From the NCBI RefSeq assembly GCF_007677725.1, contig NZ_VEDF01000001.1, positions 575,457 through 639,456 of the forward strand: 64,000 nt of DNA. Reading direction: 5' to 3'. Shown here one piece after another: positions 55,588 through 64,000 of this stretch. A program made the translations under genes and the position numbers. The number at the start of each line of letters is the position of its first letter. Within the stretch, counting starts at the first letter, position 1. The stretch is from Pseudomonas sp. URMO17WK12:I11 (lineage in GTDB: Bacteria; Pseudomonadota; Gammaproteobacteria; Pseudomonadales; Pseudomonadaceae). A model generated the notes under the pieces. The model had not been told where the DNA came from and searched no databases. It saw only the letters and a program-made list of their open reading frames with translations.

Positions 55588-56207
55588 TGGGCGCGGTAGT
55601 TGAACTCGACCGGCTGCTCGATCAGCGTCATGTCTGGCGTGGGCGGCAAGGCCAGACGCGCCCGGCGGGCCTGCAGCCCACCGGTCATGGCGAACTCGAC
55701 CAGCGGCTGCCCGAAGGAGGCTGGCCCGCCGCGGCGTTGAGCGAATTGTTGCTGGCCAGCCCAGGCTGCGGCGAGTTGCAGCTGCTCTGGCCGACCTTGG
55801 CGCGCCTGACCGCTGAGGGCGGGCGAGTGGTCGTGGTAGCACCACCGTTCATTCCCTACGCCCCGGCCTGGCAAGCGGCAGGTGTGGATCTGCGTTGGCT
55901 GGTGCAGGTCGAGGCCGGCCAGGCCGAGGCACTGTGGGCCGCTGAACAGTGCCTGCGTTCAGGCAGCTGCGCCGCTGTGCTGTGCTGGCCCGAGCGCGCC
56001 GATGACCGCGCATTGCGGCGCTTGCAGGTGGCCGCCGAAACGGGCCAGGCACTGGCATTCGCCTGCCGGCCGCAGCAGGCCGCCCACAATCCATCGCCGG
56101 CCGCACTGCGCCTGGCCATCGACACCCGTCCGGCGCAATGGCGGGTACTCAAATGCCGCGGGGGCATGCCCCCGGCCGTGCCGATCGCGAGCCCCGGGCG
56201 AGGCTGA
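55587..56207 (+). CDS. imuA: Translesion synthesis accessory protein ImuA (SulA/RecA-like)
   Basis: A 206-aa protein of the imuA/SulA-like family: LDQRLPEGGWPAAALSELLLASPGCGELQLLWPTLARLT, RVVVVAPPFIPYAPAWQAAGV. It has a degenerate RecA-like fold without an evident Walker A. It works with ImuB and DnaE2 in damage-induced mutagenesis. Start codon overlaps the lexA2 stop by one base. Confidence 0.9.
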   Translation: MGAVVELDRLLDQRHVWRGRQGQTRPAGLQPTGHGELDQRLPEGGWPAAALSELLLASPGCGELQLLWPTLARLTAEGGRVVVVAPPFIPYAPAWQAAGVDLRWLVQVEAGQAEALWAAEQCLRSGSCAAVLCWPERADDRALRRLQVAAETGQALAFACRPQQAAHNPSPAALRLAIDTRPAQWRVLKCRGGMPPAVPIASPGRG

Positions 56208-56213
56208 TGACAC

Positions 56214-57632
56214 ATGCTCTGGGCCTGTATTCTCTTGCCGCAGCTAGCGCTGGACTCGATCCTGCGTGAGCGTGACGATGCCGATGCGCCGCTGATCCTG
56301 GTGGGCGGTCCGCAGCAGCGCCGAGTGCTGCAAGCGGTCAACCCCGCGGCCGCAGCGCTGGGCTTGAAGGCAGGGCAGGCACTTACGGCAGCGCGAGCCC
56401 TGGCCGATGGTTTCGAGTGCGTCGAAGCCGACCCCGCTCGCATCGAGCACTTGCAACGACTGCTGGCTGCCTGGGCCTATCGTTTCAGTGCCCAGGTAAG
56501 CCTGCATTACCCGCGTGCAGTGTTGCTTGAAGTAGGCTCGAGCTTGCAGTTGTTTGGCCCTTGGCCTCGCTTCGAGGCGCGGCTGCGTGAGGAGCTGGCA
56601 GCCCTGGGCTTGCGTCAGCGCATCGTCCTGGCGAGCAACCCGGTCGCGGCGCGCATGCTTGCCAACGGCCATGATGGCTTGGCCTTGACCTGCGCCGAAG
56701 ACACGCGCCGGGCGCTGGCGCGCATGCCTATCGGCCGGGTCGGATTAGCTGCCGACGCCGCCCAAGCCTTTGCCCGCATGGGGCTGCAGCAATTGGGGCA
56801 GGTGCTGGCCTTGCCGCGTGATGCCTTGGCCAAGCGCTTCAGTGCCCAGGTGCTATTGCACCTGGACCAGTTGACCGGGCTGCGCTCCATGGCCCTGGAC
56901 TTCTACCAGCCACCGGACCGTTTCGAAACCCGCCTGGAACTGAACTTCGACGTCGAGTCGCACCAGGCCTTGCTGTTCCCGTTACGGCGCATGCTCAACG
57001 ACCTGGCGGCGTTTCTGGCCGGGCGTGACTGCGGCGTGCAGCGTTTCAACGTGTACCTCGAGCACGCTGAAGGTCCAGAGACGCTGCTGCAAGTCGGGCT
57101 GCTGGCTGCCGAACGCGACGCCACCCTGCTTTTCGAACTGGCCCGTGGACGTCTTGAGCCGCTGCGCATTCCGGCGCCGGTGCGTAATCTGCGCCTGGTC
57201 GCTGAAGATCTACCGCCTTTCGTACCCCAACATCAGGCGCTGTTCGACCCCCGAGCCAAACAGGCTCAGCCATGGCCGCAACTGCGCGAACGCCTGCGCG
57301 CCCGCCTCGGTGACGAGGCGGTCAACGGTTTGCGCGCCGAGGCCGACCATCGCCCTGAATGCGCCTGGCAAGTAGCGGAGCAGGGCGCTGCGAGCGGCCT
57401 GAGCGTAACGGCCGGTAGCCGCCCTGGCTGGCTGTTGTCTACCCCGCAAGCCCTGGAGCCGGCAGCGCACATCGTCCTGGGGCCAGCCGAGCGGATCGAG
57501 TCGGGTTGGTGGGACGGCGGTGACGTGCGCCGCGACTACTACCGTATCGAAACCCGCGATGGCCTGCGTGGCTGGGCCTATCAGGACCTCGCCCAGCCTG
57601 GCCCGCTTTGGCTGCAAGGTTGGTTCGCATGA
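56214..57632 (+). CDS. imuB: Y-family polymerase-like protein ImuB
   Basis: A 472-aa Y-family relative that recruits DnaE2 to damaged forks. The fold is recognisable ([40 protein letters not shown]), but the catalytic acids are gone: the N-terminal motif reads [10 protein letters not shown], and the DE motif reads [12 protein letters not shown], so it is not itself a polymerase. Overlaps dnaE2 by 4 bases. Confidence 0.93.
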   Translation: MLWACILLPQLALDSILRERDDADAPLILVGGPQQRRVLQAVNPAAAALGLKAGQALTAARALADGFECVEADPARIEHLQRLLAAWAYRFSAQVSLHYPRAVLLEVGSSLQLFGPWPRFEARLREELAALGLRQRIVLASNPVAARMLANGHDGLALTCAEDTRRALARMPIGRVGLAADAAQAFARMGLQQLGQVLALPRDALAKRFSAQVLLHLDQLTGLRSMALDFYQPPDRFETRLELNFDVESHQALLFPLRRMLNDLAAFLAGRDCGVQRFNVYLEHAEGPETLLQVGLLAAERDATLLFELARGRLEPLRIPAPVRNLRLVAEDLPPFVPQHQALFDPRAKQAQPWPQLRERLRARLGDEAVNGLRAEADHRPECAWQVAEQGAASGLSVTAGSRPGWLLSTPQALEPAAHIVLGPAERIESGWWDGGDVRRDYYRIETRDGLRGWAYQDLAQPGPLWLQGWFA

Positions 57633-60600
57633 GCGTGCCGGGATACGCCGAATTGCATTGCCTGTCCAACTTCAGTTTCCAGCGCGGCGCCTCGAGCGCC
57701 GATGAGTTGTTCCGCCGTGCCCGCGAGCAGGGCTACCAGGCGTTGGCGATCACCGATGAATGCACGCTGGCCGGCATCGTGCGGGCCTGGCAGGCCGCCA
57801 AAGCGCACCAGGTGCGTTTGATCGTCGGCAGCGAGGTCCAGCTGGTGGATGGCACTCGCCTGGTCCTGTTGGTGCAGAATCTCGAGGGTTATCAAAACCT
57901 CTGTGCCTTGATCACCCGCGCCCGGCGGCGCGCCGCAAAAGGTGACTATCAGCTGTTTGCCGAGGACGTACAGCGCTACCAACAGGGGCTGCTGGCGTTA
58001 TGGATCGCTGATGACGACACCCCTCAGTCCGCCGCCGCCTGGCTGGGTGAGGCGTTCGCCGAGCGGTTGTGGCTGGCGGTGCACCTGCACCGCGGCAGCG
58101 ACGATGCCCAGCGCCTGGCGCGCACGCTGGTGTCGGCGCAGCAGTTGGGCATCCGGGCCGTGGCCTGTGGCGATGTGCACATGCATGTGCGTGGCCGGCG
58201 TGCCTTGCAGGATTGCATGACTGCCATCCGCCAGCATTGCACCGTGGCCGAGGCAGGTAGGCATCTGTTCGCCAATGGCGAGCGGCACTTGCGCACCCTG
58301 CAGCATCTGGCCGAGCTGTTTCCGCCAGCGCTGCTGGCCGAGAGCCTGGTCATTGCCGCGCAGTGCCACTTTGACCTAGGCGAGTTGCGCTACCAGTATC
58401 CGCGTGAGTTGGTGCCGGCTGGGCAAACCCCTGCCAGCTGGCTGCGCACCTTGTGTGAACGCGGTTTGCCGCAGCGTTGGCCGGCAGGGGTGAGCGCCAA
58501 GGTGCGTGGCGCATTGGACAAAGAGCTGGCGCTGATCGAGGAGCTTGGCTACGAGAGTTATTTTCTCACCGTTCACGACATCGTCGCTTTCGCCCGCCGC
58601 GAGCGCATCCTCTGCCAAGGCCGAGGCTCGGCAGCCAACTCGGTGGTGTGCTTCGTGTTGGGTATCACTGAACTGGACCCGATGGAGCATCGCCTGTTGT
58701 TCGAGCGGTTTCTGTCGCGCGAGCGCAATGAGCCACCGGACATCGATGTGGACTTCGAGCATGAACGCCGCGAAGAGGTGATTCAGTACGTGTTCCGTCG
58801 CTATGGGCGCGACCGGGCAGCCTTGACTGCCGTGGTCAACACCTACCATGCCGCAGGTGCCGTGCGCGATGTCGGCCGGGTGCTGGGCCTGCCGGCCGAT
58901 CAGCTCGATGCACTGGCCAAGTGCTGCGGACGCTGGACCGACCGCATTCCGGATGCGCAGCGCCTGGCCGAGGCCGGCTTCGATGCAGCCAGTCCATCGC
59001 TGCGGCGTATCCTGGTGCTGGCCGGTGAACTGATCGGTTTTCCCCGGCACCTGTCGCAGCATCCCGGTGGCTTTGTCATTTCCGAGCAACCCCTGGATCA
59101 GCTGGTACCGGTGGAAAACGCTGCGATGGCCGAACGCACGGTCATTCAGTGGGACAAGGACGACCTGGACATGGTTGGCCTGCTCAAGGTCGACGTCCTC
59201 GCGCTCGGGATGCTCAGCGCCTTGCGCCGCTGCTTCGATCTGCTGCAACGCCATCGCGGCCGGCAACTGACCTTGGCCACCATACCCAGTGAAGACCCAG
59301 CGACCTACGCGATGATCAGCCGCGCCGAAACCATGGGCGTGTTCCAGATCGAATCCAGGGCGCAGATGGCCATGCTGCCGCGCCTGCGTCCCAGTACCTT
59401 CTATGACCTGGTCATCGAAGTCGCCATCGTGCGCCCCGGCCCGATTCAGGGCGACATGGTTCACCCTTACCTGCGTCGGCGCCTCAAGCAGGAGCCAGTG
59501 ACCTACCCCTCGGAAAAGCTCAAGGCGGTATTCGAGCGCACCTTGGGCGTGCCGCTGTTTCAGGAGCAGGTCATGGAACTGGCCATGATCGGCGCCGATT
59601 ACAGCCCAGGCGAGGCTGATCAGTTGCGCCGCAGCATGGCGGCCTGGAAGCGTCATGGCGGTCTGGAGCCGCATCGCCGGCGGCTGCTCGACGGCATGCT
59701 GCGCAACGGTTACGACCTGGCGTTTGCCGAGCGCATTTTCGAGCAGATCAAGGGTTTTGGCAGTTATGGCTTTCCCGAGTCCCATGCGGCCAGTTTCGCC
59801 CTGCTGTGTTATGCCAGCAGCTGGCTCAAGTGCCACGAGCCGGCGATCTTCACCTGTGCGCTGATCAACAGCTGGCCCATGGGTTTCTACAGCCCTGATC
59901 AGTTGCTGCAGGAGGCGCGACGCCAGGGCATCGAAGTGCGGCCGGTGGATGTGTTTCACAGCCAATGGGATTGCACGTTGGAGCCTGTGCAACACGATGT
60001 TCTGGCGATTCGCTTGGGCTTGCGGCAGATTCGTGGTTTCAGTGAACCCGATGCCCAGCGCTTGCAGCAGGCCAGGGCCGAGCGCCCGTGGCGCGATGTC
60101 GAGGATCTGTGCCTGCGCGCCGGGCTCGATAGCCGTGCCCGCGCGCGCCTGGCCGATGCTGGCGCGCTGCGCGGGTTGGCGCGCGACCGTCATCACGCGC
60201 GTTGGCAAGTGGCCGCCGTCCAGTCGCAATTGCCGCTGTTCGCCGAGGTGGAAGCGGCGCCGGAAGACGAGGTGATGTTGCCAGCACCCACGGTCGGCGA
60301 GGACCTGATGGCTGATTACGACACCCTGGGCACCACCCTGGGACCGCATCCGCTCAGGCTGTTGCGACCGAGATTGCGCGCGCTGGGCTGTCGCAGCTCA
60401 GCCGAGCTTGACGGGGTGGAGCACGGCGATGCCGTGGCGGTGGCCGGATTGGTGGTGGGCCGGCAACGACCGGGCACCGCCAGCGGTGTCACGTTCGTTA
60501 CCCTGGAAGACGAATACGGCATGCTCAATGTCGTGGTCTGGCGTGAGCTGGCCGAGCGGCAGCGGCGGGCCTTGGTTGGCGCGCAGCTGCTCAAGGTGAG

Positions 60601-60709
60601 CGGGCGGCTCGAGCAGGAAAATGGCGTGCGTCATCTGATCGCCCGGCGCCTGGAAGACGTTAGCCCACTGCTGCAGGGGCTGGACGTCAGGAGCCGGGAC
60701 TTTCATTGA
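57629..60709 (+). CDS. dnaE2: Error-prone DNA polymerase DnaE2
   Basis: A 1026-aa C-family polymerase. PHP domain from residue 5 ([22 protein letters not shown]). Polymerase core contains [40 protein letters not shown] (catalytic Asp pair) and [24 protein letters not shown]-terminal OB-type domain is present. Performs bypass synthesis with ImuB during the LexA2 response. The cassette ends 22 bases before a convergent gene. Confidence 0.96.
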   Translation: MSVPGYAELHCLSNFSFQRGASSADELFRRAREQGYQALAITDECTLAGIVRAWQAAKAHQVRLIVGSEVQLVDGTRLVLLVQNLEGYQNLCALITRARRRAAKGDYQLFAEDVQRYQQGLLALWIADDDTPQSAAAWLGEAFAERLWLAVHLHRGSDDAQRLARTLVSAQQLGIRAVACGDVHMHVRGRRALQDCMTAIRQHCTVAEAGRHLFANGERHLRTLQHLAELFPPALLAESLVIAAQCHFDLGELRYQYPRELVPAGQTPASWLRTLCERGLPQRWPAGVSAKVRGALDKELALIEELGYESYFLTVHDIVAFARRERILCQGRGSAANSVVCFVLGITELDPMEHRLLFERFLSRERNEPPDIDVDFEHERREEVIQYVFRRYGRDRAALTAVVNTYHAAGAVRDVGRVLGLPADQLDALAKCCGRWTDRIPDAQRLAEAGFDAASPSLRRILVLAGELIGFPRHLSQHPGGFVISEQPLDQLVPVENAAMAERTVIQWDKDDLDMVGLLKVDVLALGMLSALRRCFDLLQRHRGRQLTLATIPSEDPATYAMISRAETMGVFQIESRAQMAMLPRLRPSTFYDLVIEVAIVRPGPIQGDMVHPYLRRRLKQEPVTYPSEKLKAVFERTLGVPLFQEQVMELAMIGADYSPGEADQLRRSMAAWKRHGGLEPHRRRLLDGMLRNGYDLAFAERIFEQIKGFGSYGFPESHAASFALLCYASSWLKCHEPAIFTCALINSWPMGFYSPDQLLQEARRQGIEVRPVDVFHSQWDCTLEPVQHDVLAIRLGLRQIRGFSEPDAQRLQQARAERPWRDVEDLCLRAGLDSRARARLADAGALRGLARDRHHARWQVAAVQSQLPLFAEVEAAPEDEVMLPAPTVGEDLMADYDTLGTTLGPHPLRLLRPRLRALGCRSSAELDGVEHGDAVAVAGLVVGRQRPGTASGVTFVTLEDEYGMLNVVVWRELAERQRRALVGAQLLKVSGRLEQENGVRHLIARRLEDVSPLLQGLDVRSRDFH

Positions 60710-60731
60710 AAACGCACGGGTCTGCTTAGCG

Positions 60732-61553
60732 TCAGACCATCGCCAGGTGCTGCTTGCGCGTCGGCGCCGGGAATGCCCGGTCGATCGCCCGCAGGTCTTC
60801 AGCGGTCAGCCTCAGGGCGCCGGCCGCAGCGTTCAAGCGCACGTGCTCTGGCGACACTGCCTTAGGTATGGCGATGACATCGTCCTCGCGGGTGACCCAG
60901 GCCAGGCTCACTTGTGCCGGAGTTGCGCCATGACGCTCGGCGATCTCGCCCAGCACCGGATGGCGCAGCAACTGACCGGCCTGGGCCAAGGGGCAGTAGG
61001 CCATGGTGGGTAGGCGGCGTTGCCGGCTCCAGGGCAGCAGATCGAACTCGATGCCGCGCTGGGTAGGGTTGTACAGGACCTGATTGGCGGCACAGGCAGG
61101 GTTGTGCAGCTCGCGCAGGTCATCGACGTCGAAATTCGAGACGCCCCAGTGCCGGATCTTGCCCGACTCGCGCAGCCGCTCGAAGGCCTCGACCGTTTCT
61201 TCGAGCGGGTACTGCCCGCGCCAGTGCAACAAGTACAGGTCGATCACTTCAGTGCCCAGGCGCTCGAGGCTGCGCTCGCAGGCCTGCGCCACGCCATGCT
61301 CGCTGGCATTGTGCGGGTAGACCTTGCTGACCAGAAACACCTGGTCCCGGCGCCCGGCGATGGCCTGGCCGACCACACGCTCGGCGCCGCCTTCCGCGTA
61401 CATCTCGGCGGTGTCGATCAAGCCCATGCCGTGCTCGATACCTTGTTGCAACGCGGCCACCTCAGCAGCCCGGCGCCCTGGATCTTCACCCATGTACCAG
61501 GTGCCTTGGCCAATGGCCGGGACGCTCTCGCCTGCCAACTTCACGTAACGCAT
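60732..61553 (-). CDS. Aldo/keto reductase
   Basis: A 273-aa AKR TIM barrel. Catalytic tetrad: Asp in GLIDTAEMYAEG, the Tyr of the same block, Lys in FLVSKVYP, His in YLLHWRG. The cofactor end reads VIAIPKAVSPEHVRLNAAA. NADPH-dependent reduction of small aldehydes or ketones is likely. It overlaps the LysR gene upstream by 13 bases, so the two share a transcript. Confidence 0.9.
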   Translation of the reverse strand: MRYVKLAGESVPAIGQGTWYMGEDPGRRAAEVAALQQGIEHGMGLIDTAEMYAEGGAERVVGQAIAGRRDQVFLVSKVYPHNASEHGVAQACERSLERLGTEVIDLYLLHWRGQYPLEETVEAFERLRESGKIRHWGVSNFDVDDLRELHNPACAANQVLYNPTQRGIEFDLLPWSRQRRLPTMAYCPLAQAGQLLRHPVLGEIAERHGATPAQVSLAWVTREDDVIAIPKAVSPEHVRLNAAAGALRLTAEDLRAIDRAFPAPTRKQHLAMV

Positions 61554-62446
61554 GTCACCTCCGGAGTCTGGGTATGGGAAAGCACGACCTCAAGCAGCGC
61601 TTGCGCGGCCGTGGACAGCTTGTGGTCGGCCAGGGCGATCACACCGATGCGCCGCTGCACCGCAGGCTCGACCAGGGCCACACAGCGTGCACCGAGTTCG
61701 ACCATCTGTTTGATGCACAACGCCGGCACCGCACTGACCCCAAGTCCGCTGGCGACCATGCGGCCAATGGTGGTCAACTGGTGGCTTTCGAAGGCCACCG
61801 CCAGCTTGCCATGGCGTGATGCGACATTCTGCTCCAACAGCAAGCGCACCGCCGACGGACGTTGCAGGGCGATGAAGTCCTCGGCGAGCAGTTGCGCCCA
61901 GCTCACCTGAGCCTGCTGCGCCAGCACCGAATCGGCGGGTAGCACGGCGACGAACCGATCCAGGTACAACGGATGGAAATTCAAGCCATCGGTGTTATCC
62001 GGCTCGAAGCCGATGCCCAGTTCGACGCGGCGATGGCGCACCAGTTCCAGCACCTGTTCGTTGATCACGTCGTGCACGGTGACGTTGACCTTGGGATAGC
62101 GTTGGCGAAACACCTTGAGCGAGTGCGGCAGCAGGTTCCCGGCAAAGGCGGGCATGGCCGCCACCGACACCCGCCCTAGTTGCAAGGTGAAGCGTTGGCG
62201 CAGCATTTCCTCGGTATCGTCCCAATCGGCCAGCAGGCGCCGGGCCAACGGCAGCAGTACCTCACCTTCGGCGGTCAGGCTGACGCTGCGGGTAGTGCGG
62301 GTGAGCAGGGCGCCACCGAGGTTTTCTTCCAGCGCTTTGATGGTCAGGCTCAGCGCCGGCTGTGATACATGCAGATGCTCACCGGCCTGGGCAAAGCTCT
62401 GGTACTTGGCAACGGCCACGAAGGCACGCAGCTGCTTGACGTTCAT
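61541..62446 (-). CDS. LysR-family transcriptional regulator
   Basis: A 301-aa LysR. The HTH contains LRAFVAVAKYQSFAQAGEHLHVSQPALSLTIKALEENLGGALLTRTTR; the C-terminal effector domain is present in full. ATG 62446 is the family start (MNVKQLRAF). Divergent from the CoA-transferase genes, the classic layout of a LysR regulator and its target, and upstream of the aldo/keto reductase. Confidence 0.92.
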   Translation of the reverse strand: MNVKQLRAFVAVAKYQSFAQAGEHLHVSQPALSLTIKALEENLGGALLTRTTRSVSLTAEGEVLLPLARRLLADWDDTEEMLRQRFTLQLGRVSVAAMPAFAGNLLPHSLKVFRQRYPKVNVTVHDVINEQVLELVRHRRVELGIGFEPDNTDGLNFHPLYLDRFVAVLPADSVLAQQAQVSWAQLLAEDFIALQRPSAVRLLLEQNVASRHGKLAVAFESHQLTTIGRMVASGLGVSAVPALCIKQMVELGARCVALVEPAVQRRIGVIALADHKLSTAAQALLEVVLSHTQTPEVTCVT

Positions 62447-62583
62447 GGCAATCGGCTCGCTATTTTGCAAATTTAATCAATCGATGACGAAAACAAAATT
62501 AACAAATCAGTCGCCAGCGGTGAAGATGCTGCATACGCTCACCGACAGCCTCGTCGGTCAACAACTACAAAAGGCGGAACAGC
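62447..62583. promoter_or_regulatory. AT-rich divergent control region, LysR to CoA-transferase
   Basis: An AT-rich patch (62460-62510) in a GC-rich genome, with the palindrome TTTGCAAA (62464-62471) and TTAAT / ATTAA arms. It must hold both promoters and probably the LysR site; the exact operator is a guess. Confidence 0.4.
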
Positions 62584-63282
62584 ATGGCCGGACTGGACAA
62601 GCGCGTAGCAACCTATGAAGAGGCCCTGGCAGGCCTGACCGACAACATGACCGTGCTGGCCGGTGGCTTCGGTCTATGCGGTATCCCTGAGAACCTGATC
62701 GCGCAAATCAAGCGCAGCGGCGTCAAAGGCCTTACGGTCGTTTCCAACAACTGCGGCGTCGACGGCTTCGGCCTGGGCGTGCTGCTCGAAGACCGGCAAA
62801 TTCGCAAGATGATCGCCTCTTACGTCGGCGAGAACGCCGAATTCGAGCGCCAGTTGCTCAGTGGCGAATTGGAAGTGGAGCTCACCCCACAAGGCACTCT
62901 GGCCGAGAAGATGCGCGCCGGCGGTGCCGGCATCCCGGCGTTCTTCACGGCGACCGGCTATGGCACGCCGGTCGCCGAAGGCAAGGAAGTGCGTGAGTTC
63001 AACGGTCGCCACTACATTCTCGAAGAATCCATCACTGGCGACTTCGCCATCGTCAAAGGCTGGAAAGCTGACCATTACGGCAACGTGGTGTATCGCAACA
63101 CGGCGCAAAACTTCAACCCGCTGGCAGCCACCGCCGGCAAGATCACCGTGGTCGAGGTGGAGGAGATCGTCGAACCCGGCGTGCTGCTGCCGAGCGAGAT
63201 CCACACCCCGGGGATCTTCGTCGACCGGGTAATCGTCGGCACCTTCGAGAAGCGTATCGAAAAGCGCACCGTCAAGGCCTGA
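62584..63282 (+). CDS. 3-oxoacid CoA-transferase subunit A
   Basis: A 232-aa alpha subunit with [44 protein letters not shown], the GSH-independent CoA-binding loop GGFGLCG, and [25 protein letters not shown]. Pairs with the next gene to move CoA between succinate and a 3-oxoacid such as acetoacetate (SCOT/Ato type). A dehydrocarnitine transferase (Dhc) role is also possible. Confidence 0.92.
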   Translation: MAGLDKRVATYEEALAGLTDNMTVLAGGFGLCGIPENLIAQIKRSGVKGLTVVSNNCGVDGFGLGVLLEDRQIRKMIASYVGENAEFERQLLSGELEVELTPQGTLAEKMRAGGAGIPAFFTATGYGTPVAEGKEVREFNGRHYILEESITGDFAIVKGWKADHYGNVVYRNTAQNFNPLAATAGKITVVEVEEIVEPGVLLPSEIHTPGIFVDRVIVGTFEKRIEKRTVKA

Positions 63283-63317
63283 GCGCCGTACAGCAGAACA
63301 ACAAAGAGAACCTGACC

Positions 63318-63974
63318 ATGGCACTGACCCGCGAACAGATGGCGCAACGCGTCGCCCGAGAATTGCAAGACGGCTTTTACGTCAACCTGGGCATCGGTAT
63401 TCCGACCTTGGTGGCCAACTATGTCCCCGCCGACATGGACGTCATGCTGCAGTCGGAAAACGGCTTGCTCGGCATGGGTGAATTTCCCACCGAGAGCACT
63501 ATCGATCCCGACATGATCAACGCCGGCAAGCAGACCGTCACCGCACGCAGCGGCGCCTCGATCTTCGACTCGGCAACCTCCTTCGCCATGATCCGTGGCG
63601 GTCACGTCGACCTCACCGTGCTCGGCGCTTTCGAAGTGGACGTGCAGGGCAATATCGCTTCCTGGATGATTCCCGGCAAGCTGGTCAAAGGCATGGGCGG
63701 TGCCATGGACCTGGTGGCCGGCGCCGAGAACATCATCGTCACCATGACCCATGCGTCCAAGGACGGTGAATCCAAGCTGCTGCCACAGTGCAGCCTGCCG
63801 CTGACCGGTGCGGGGTGCATCCGCAAGGTGCTGACGGACCTGGCTTACCTGGAGATCGAAAATGGGGCGTTCATCCTGCGCGAAACCGCGCCGGGGGTGA
63901 GCGTCGAAGAAATCATCGAGAAGACCGCTGGCAAATTGATCGTCCCGGACGATGTAAAAGAAATGACGTTCTGA
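63318..63974 (+). CDS. 3-oxoacid CoA-transferase subunit B
   Basis: A 218-aa beta subunit. The catalytic Glu is in MLQSENGLLGMG. Other blocks: NLGIGIPTLVANYVP, SFAMIRGGHVDLTVLGAFEVD, KGMGGAMDLVAGA. Encoded 35 bases after subunit A. After the stop only 26 bases of the window remain, with the beginning of a CCCC/GGGG hairpin that may be its terminator. Confidence 0.93.
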   Translation: MALTREQMAQRVARELQDGFYVNLGIGIPTLVANYVPADMDVMLQSENGLLGMGEFPTESTIDPDMINAGKQTVTARSGASIFDSATSFAMIRGGHVDLTVLGAFEVDVQGNIASWMIPGKLVKGMGGAMDLVAGAENIIVTMTHASKDGESKLLPQCSLPLTGAGCIRKVLTDLAYLEIENGAFILRETAPGVSVEEIIEKTAGKLIVPDDVKEMTF

Positions 63975-64000
63975 AGCAGCAGACGACTCCCCCTGTGGGG

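Noticed and set aside
63989..64000. CCCC/GGGG hairpin at the right edge
   Set aside because: The window ends inside it, so a terminator cannot be confirmed.

Overview
This 64 kb window is an ordinary chromosomal stretch of a fluorescent Pseudomonas, most likely of the P. putida group (putida, monteilii, mosselii or entomophila-like). The evidence is the high G+C content with strong GC3 bias, the pyoverdine maturation acylase PvdQ, the order lpxH-ppiB-glnS-cysS followed by a two-component pair, a complete urease operon, and a lexA2-imuA-imuB-dnaE2 mutagenesis cassette. I see no rRNA, tRNA, CRISPR array, IS element or integrated phage. A Mor-type regulator is the only phage-flavoured gene. The first gene (a GH13 trehalose-synthase-like enzyme) runs off the left edge.

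Layout. 1-3.9 kb: GH13 enzyme and a TonB-dependent siderophore receptor behind a Fur-like box. 4.0-6.1 kb: a two-gene radical-SAM/DUF4130 module behind a near-consensus LexA (SOS) box. 6.2-7.2 kb: two related small proteins of unknown function. 7.4-9.8 kb: carboxy(nor)spermidine dehydrogenase and decarboxylase. 10-24 kb: mostly monocistronic metabolic genes (metallophosphatase, serine/threonine dehydratase, amidase, YghU, hybrid histidine kinase, EamA exporter, AmpC, BASS transporter, an atypical SDR with a DsbA-fold isomerase, and a PuuR-like regulator). 24.1-27.1 kb: a divergent stress module of periplasmic catalase-like peroxidase plus cytochrome b561 against ECF sigma plus anti-sigma, with mirror-image ECF-type promoters between them. 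28.8-34.3 kb: tamA-tamB. 34.3-36.0 kb: a Mor-like regulator with two DUF2589 proteins. 37.0-39.9 kb: a small Fur-like winged-helix gene and pvdQ with a PvdS-type promoter. 40-48 kb: lpxH, ppiB, glnS, cysS, two-component system, ilvE, VOC protein. 48.6-54.1 kb: ureDABCE-hupE-ureFG. 55-60.7 kb: the imu cassette behind a LexA2 box. 60.7-64 kb: aldo/keto reductase and LysR divergent from a 3-oxoacid CoA-transferase.

The strongest leads are: (i) the SOS-boxed radical-SAM/DUF4130 pair, an uncharacterised DNA repair or modification module sharing the window with a second, LexA2-controlled mutagenesis cassette; (ii) the Mor-DUF2589-DUF2589 operon, whose first gene has its ribosome-binding site inside an 11-bp stem; (iii) the symmetric ECF promoter pair driving a periplasmic peroxidase module; and (iv) an SDR that has lost both its catalytic Ser and Tyr. 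Start codons were moved from the longest frame where a Shine-Dalgarno sequence or family length demanded it. All identifications are by reading the translated sequence; no database search was run.
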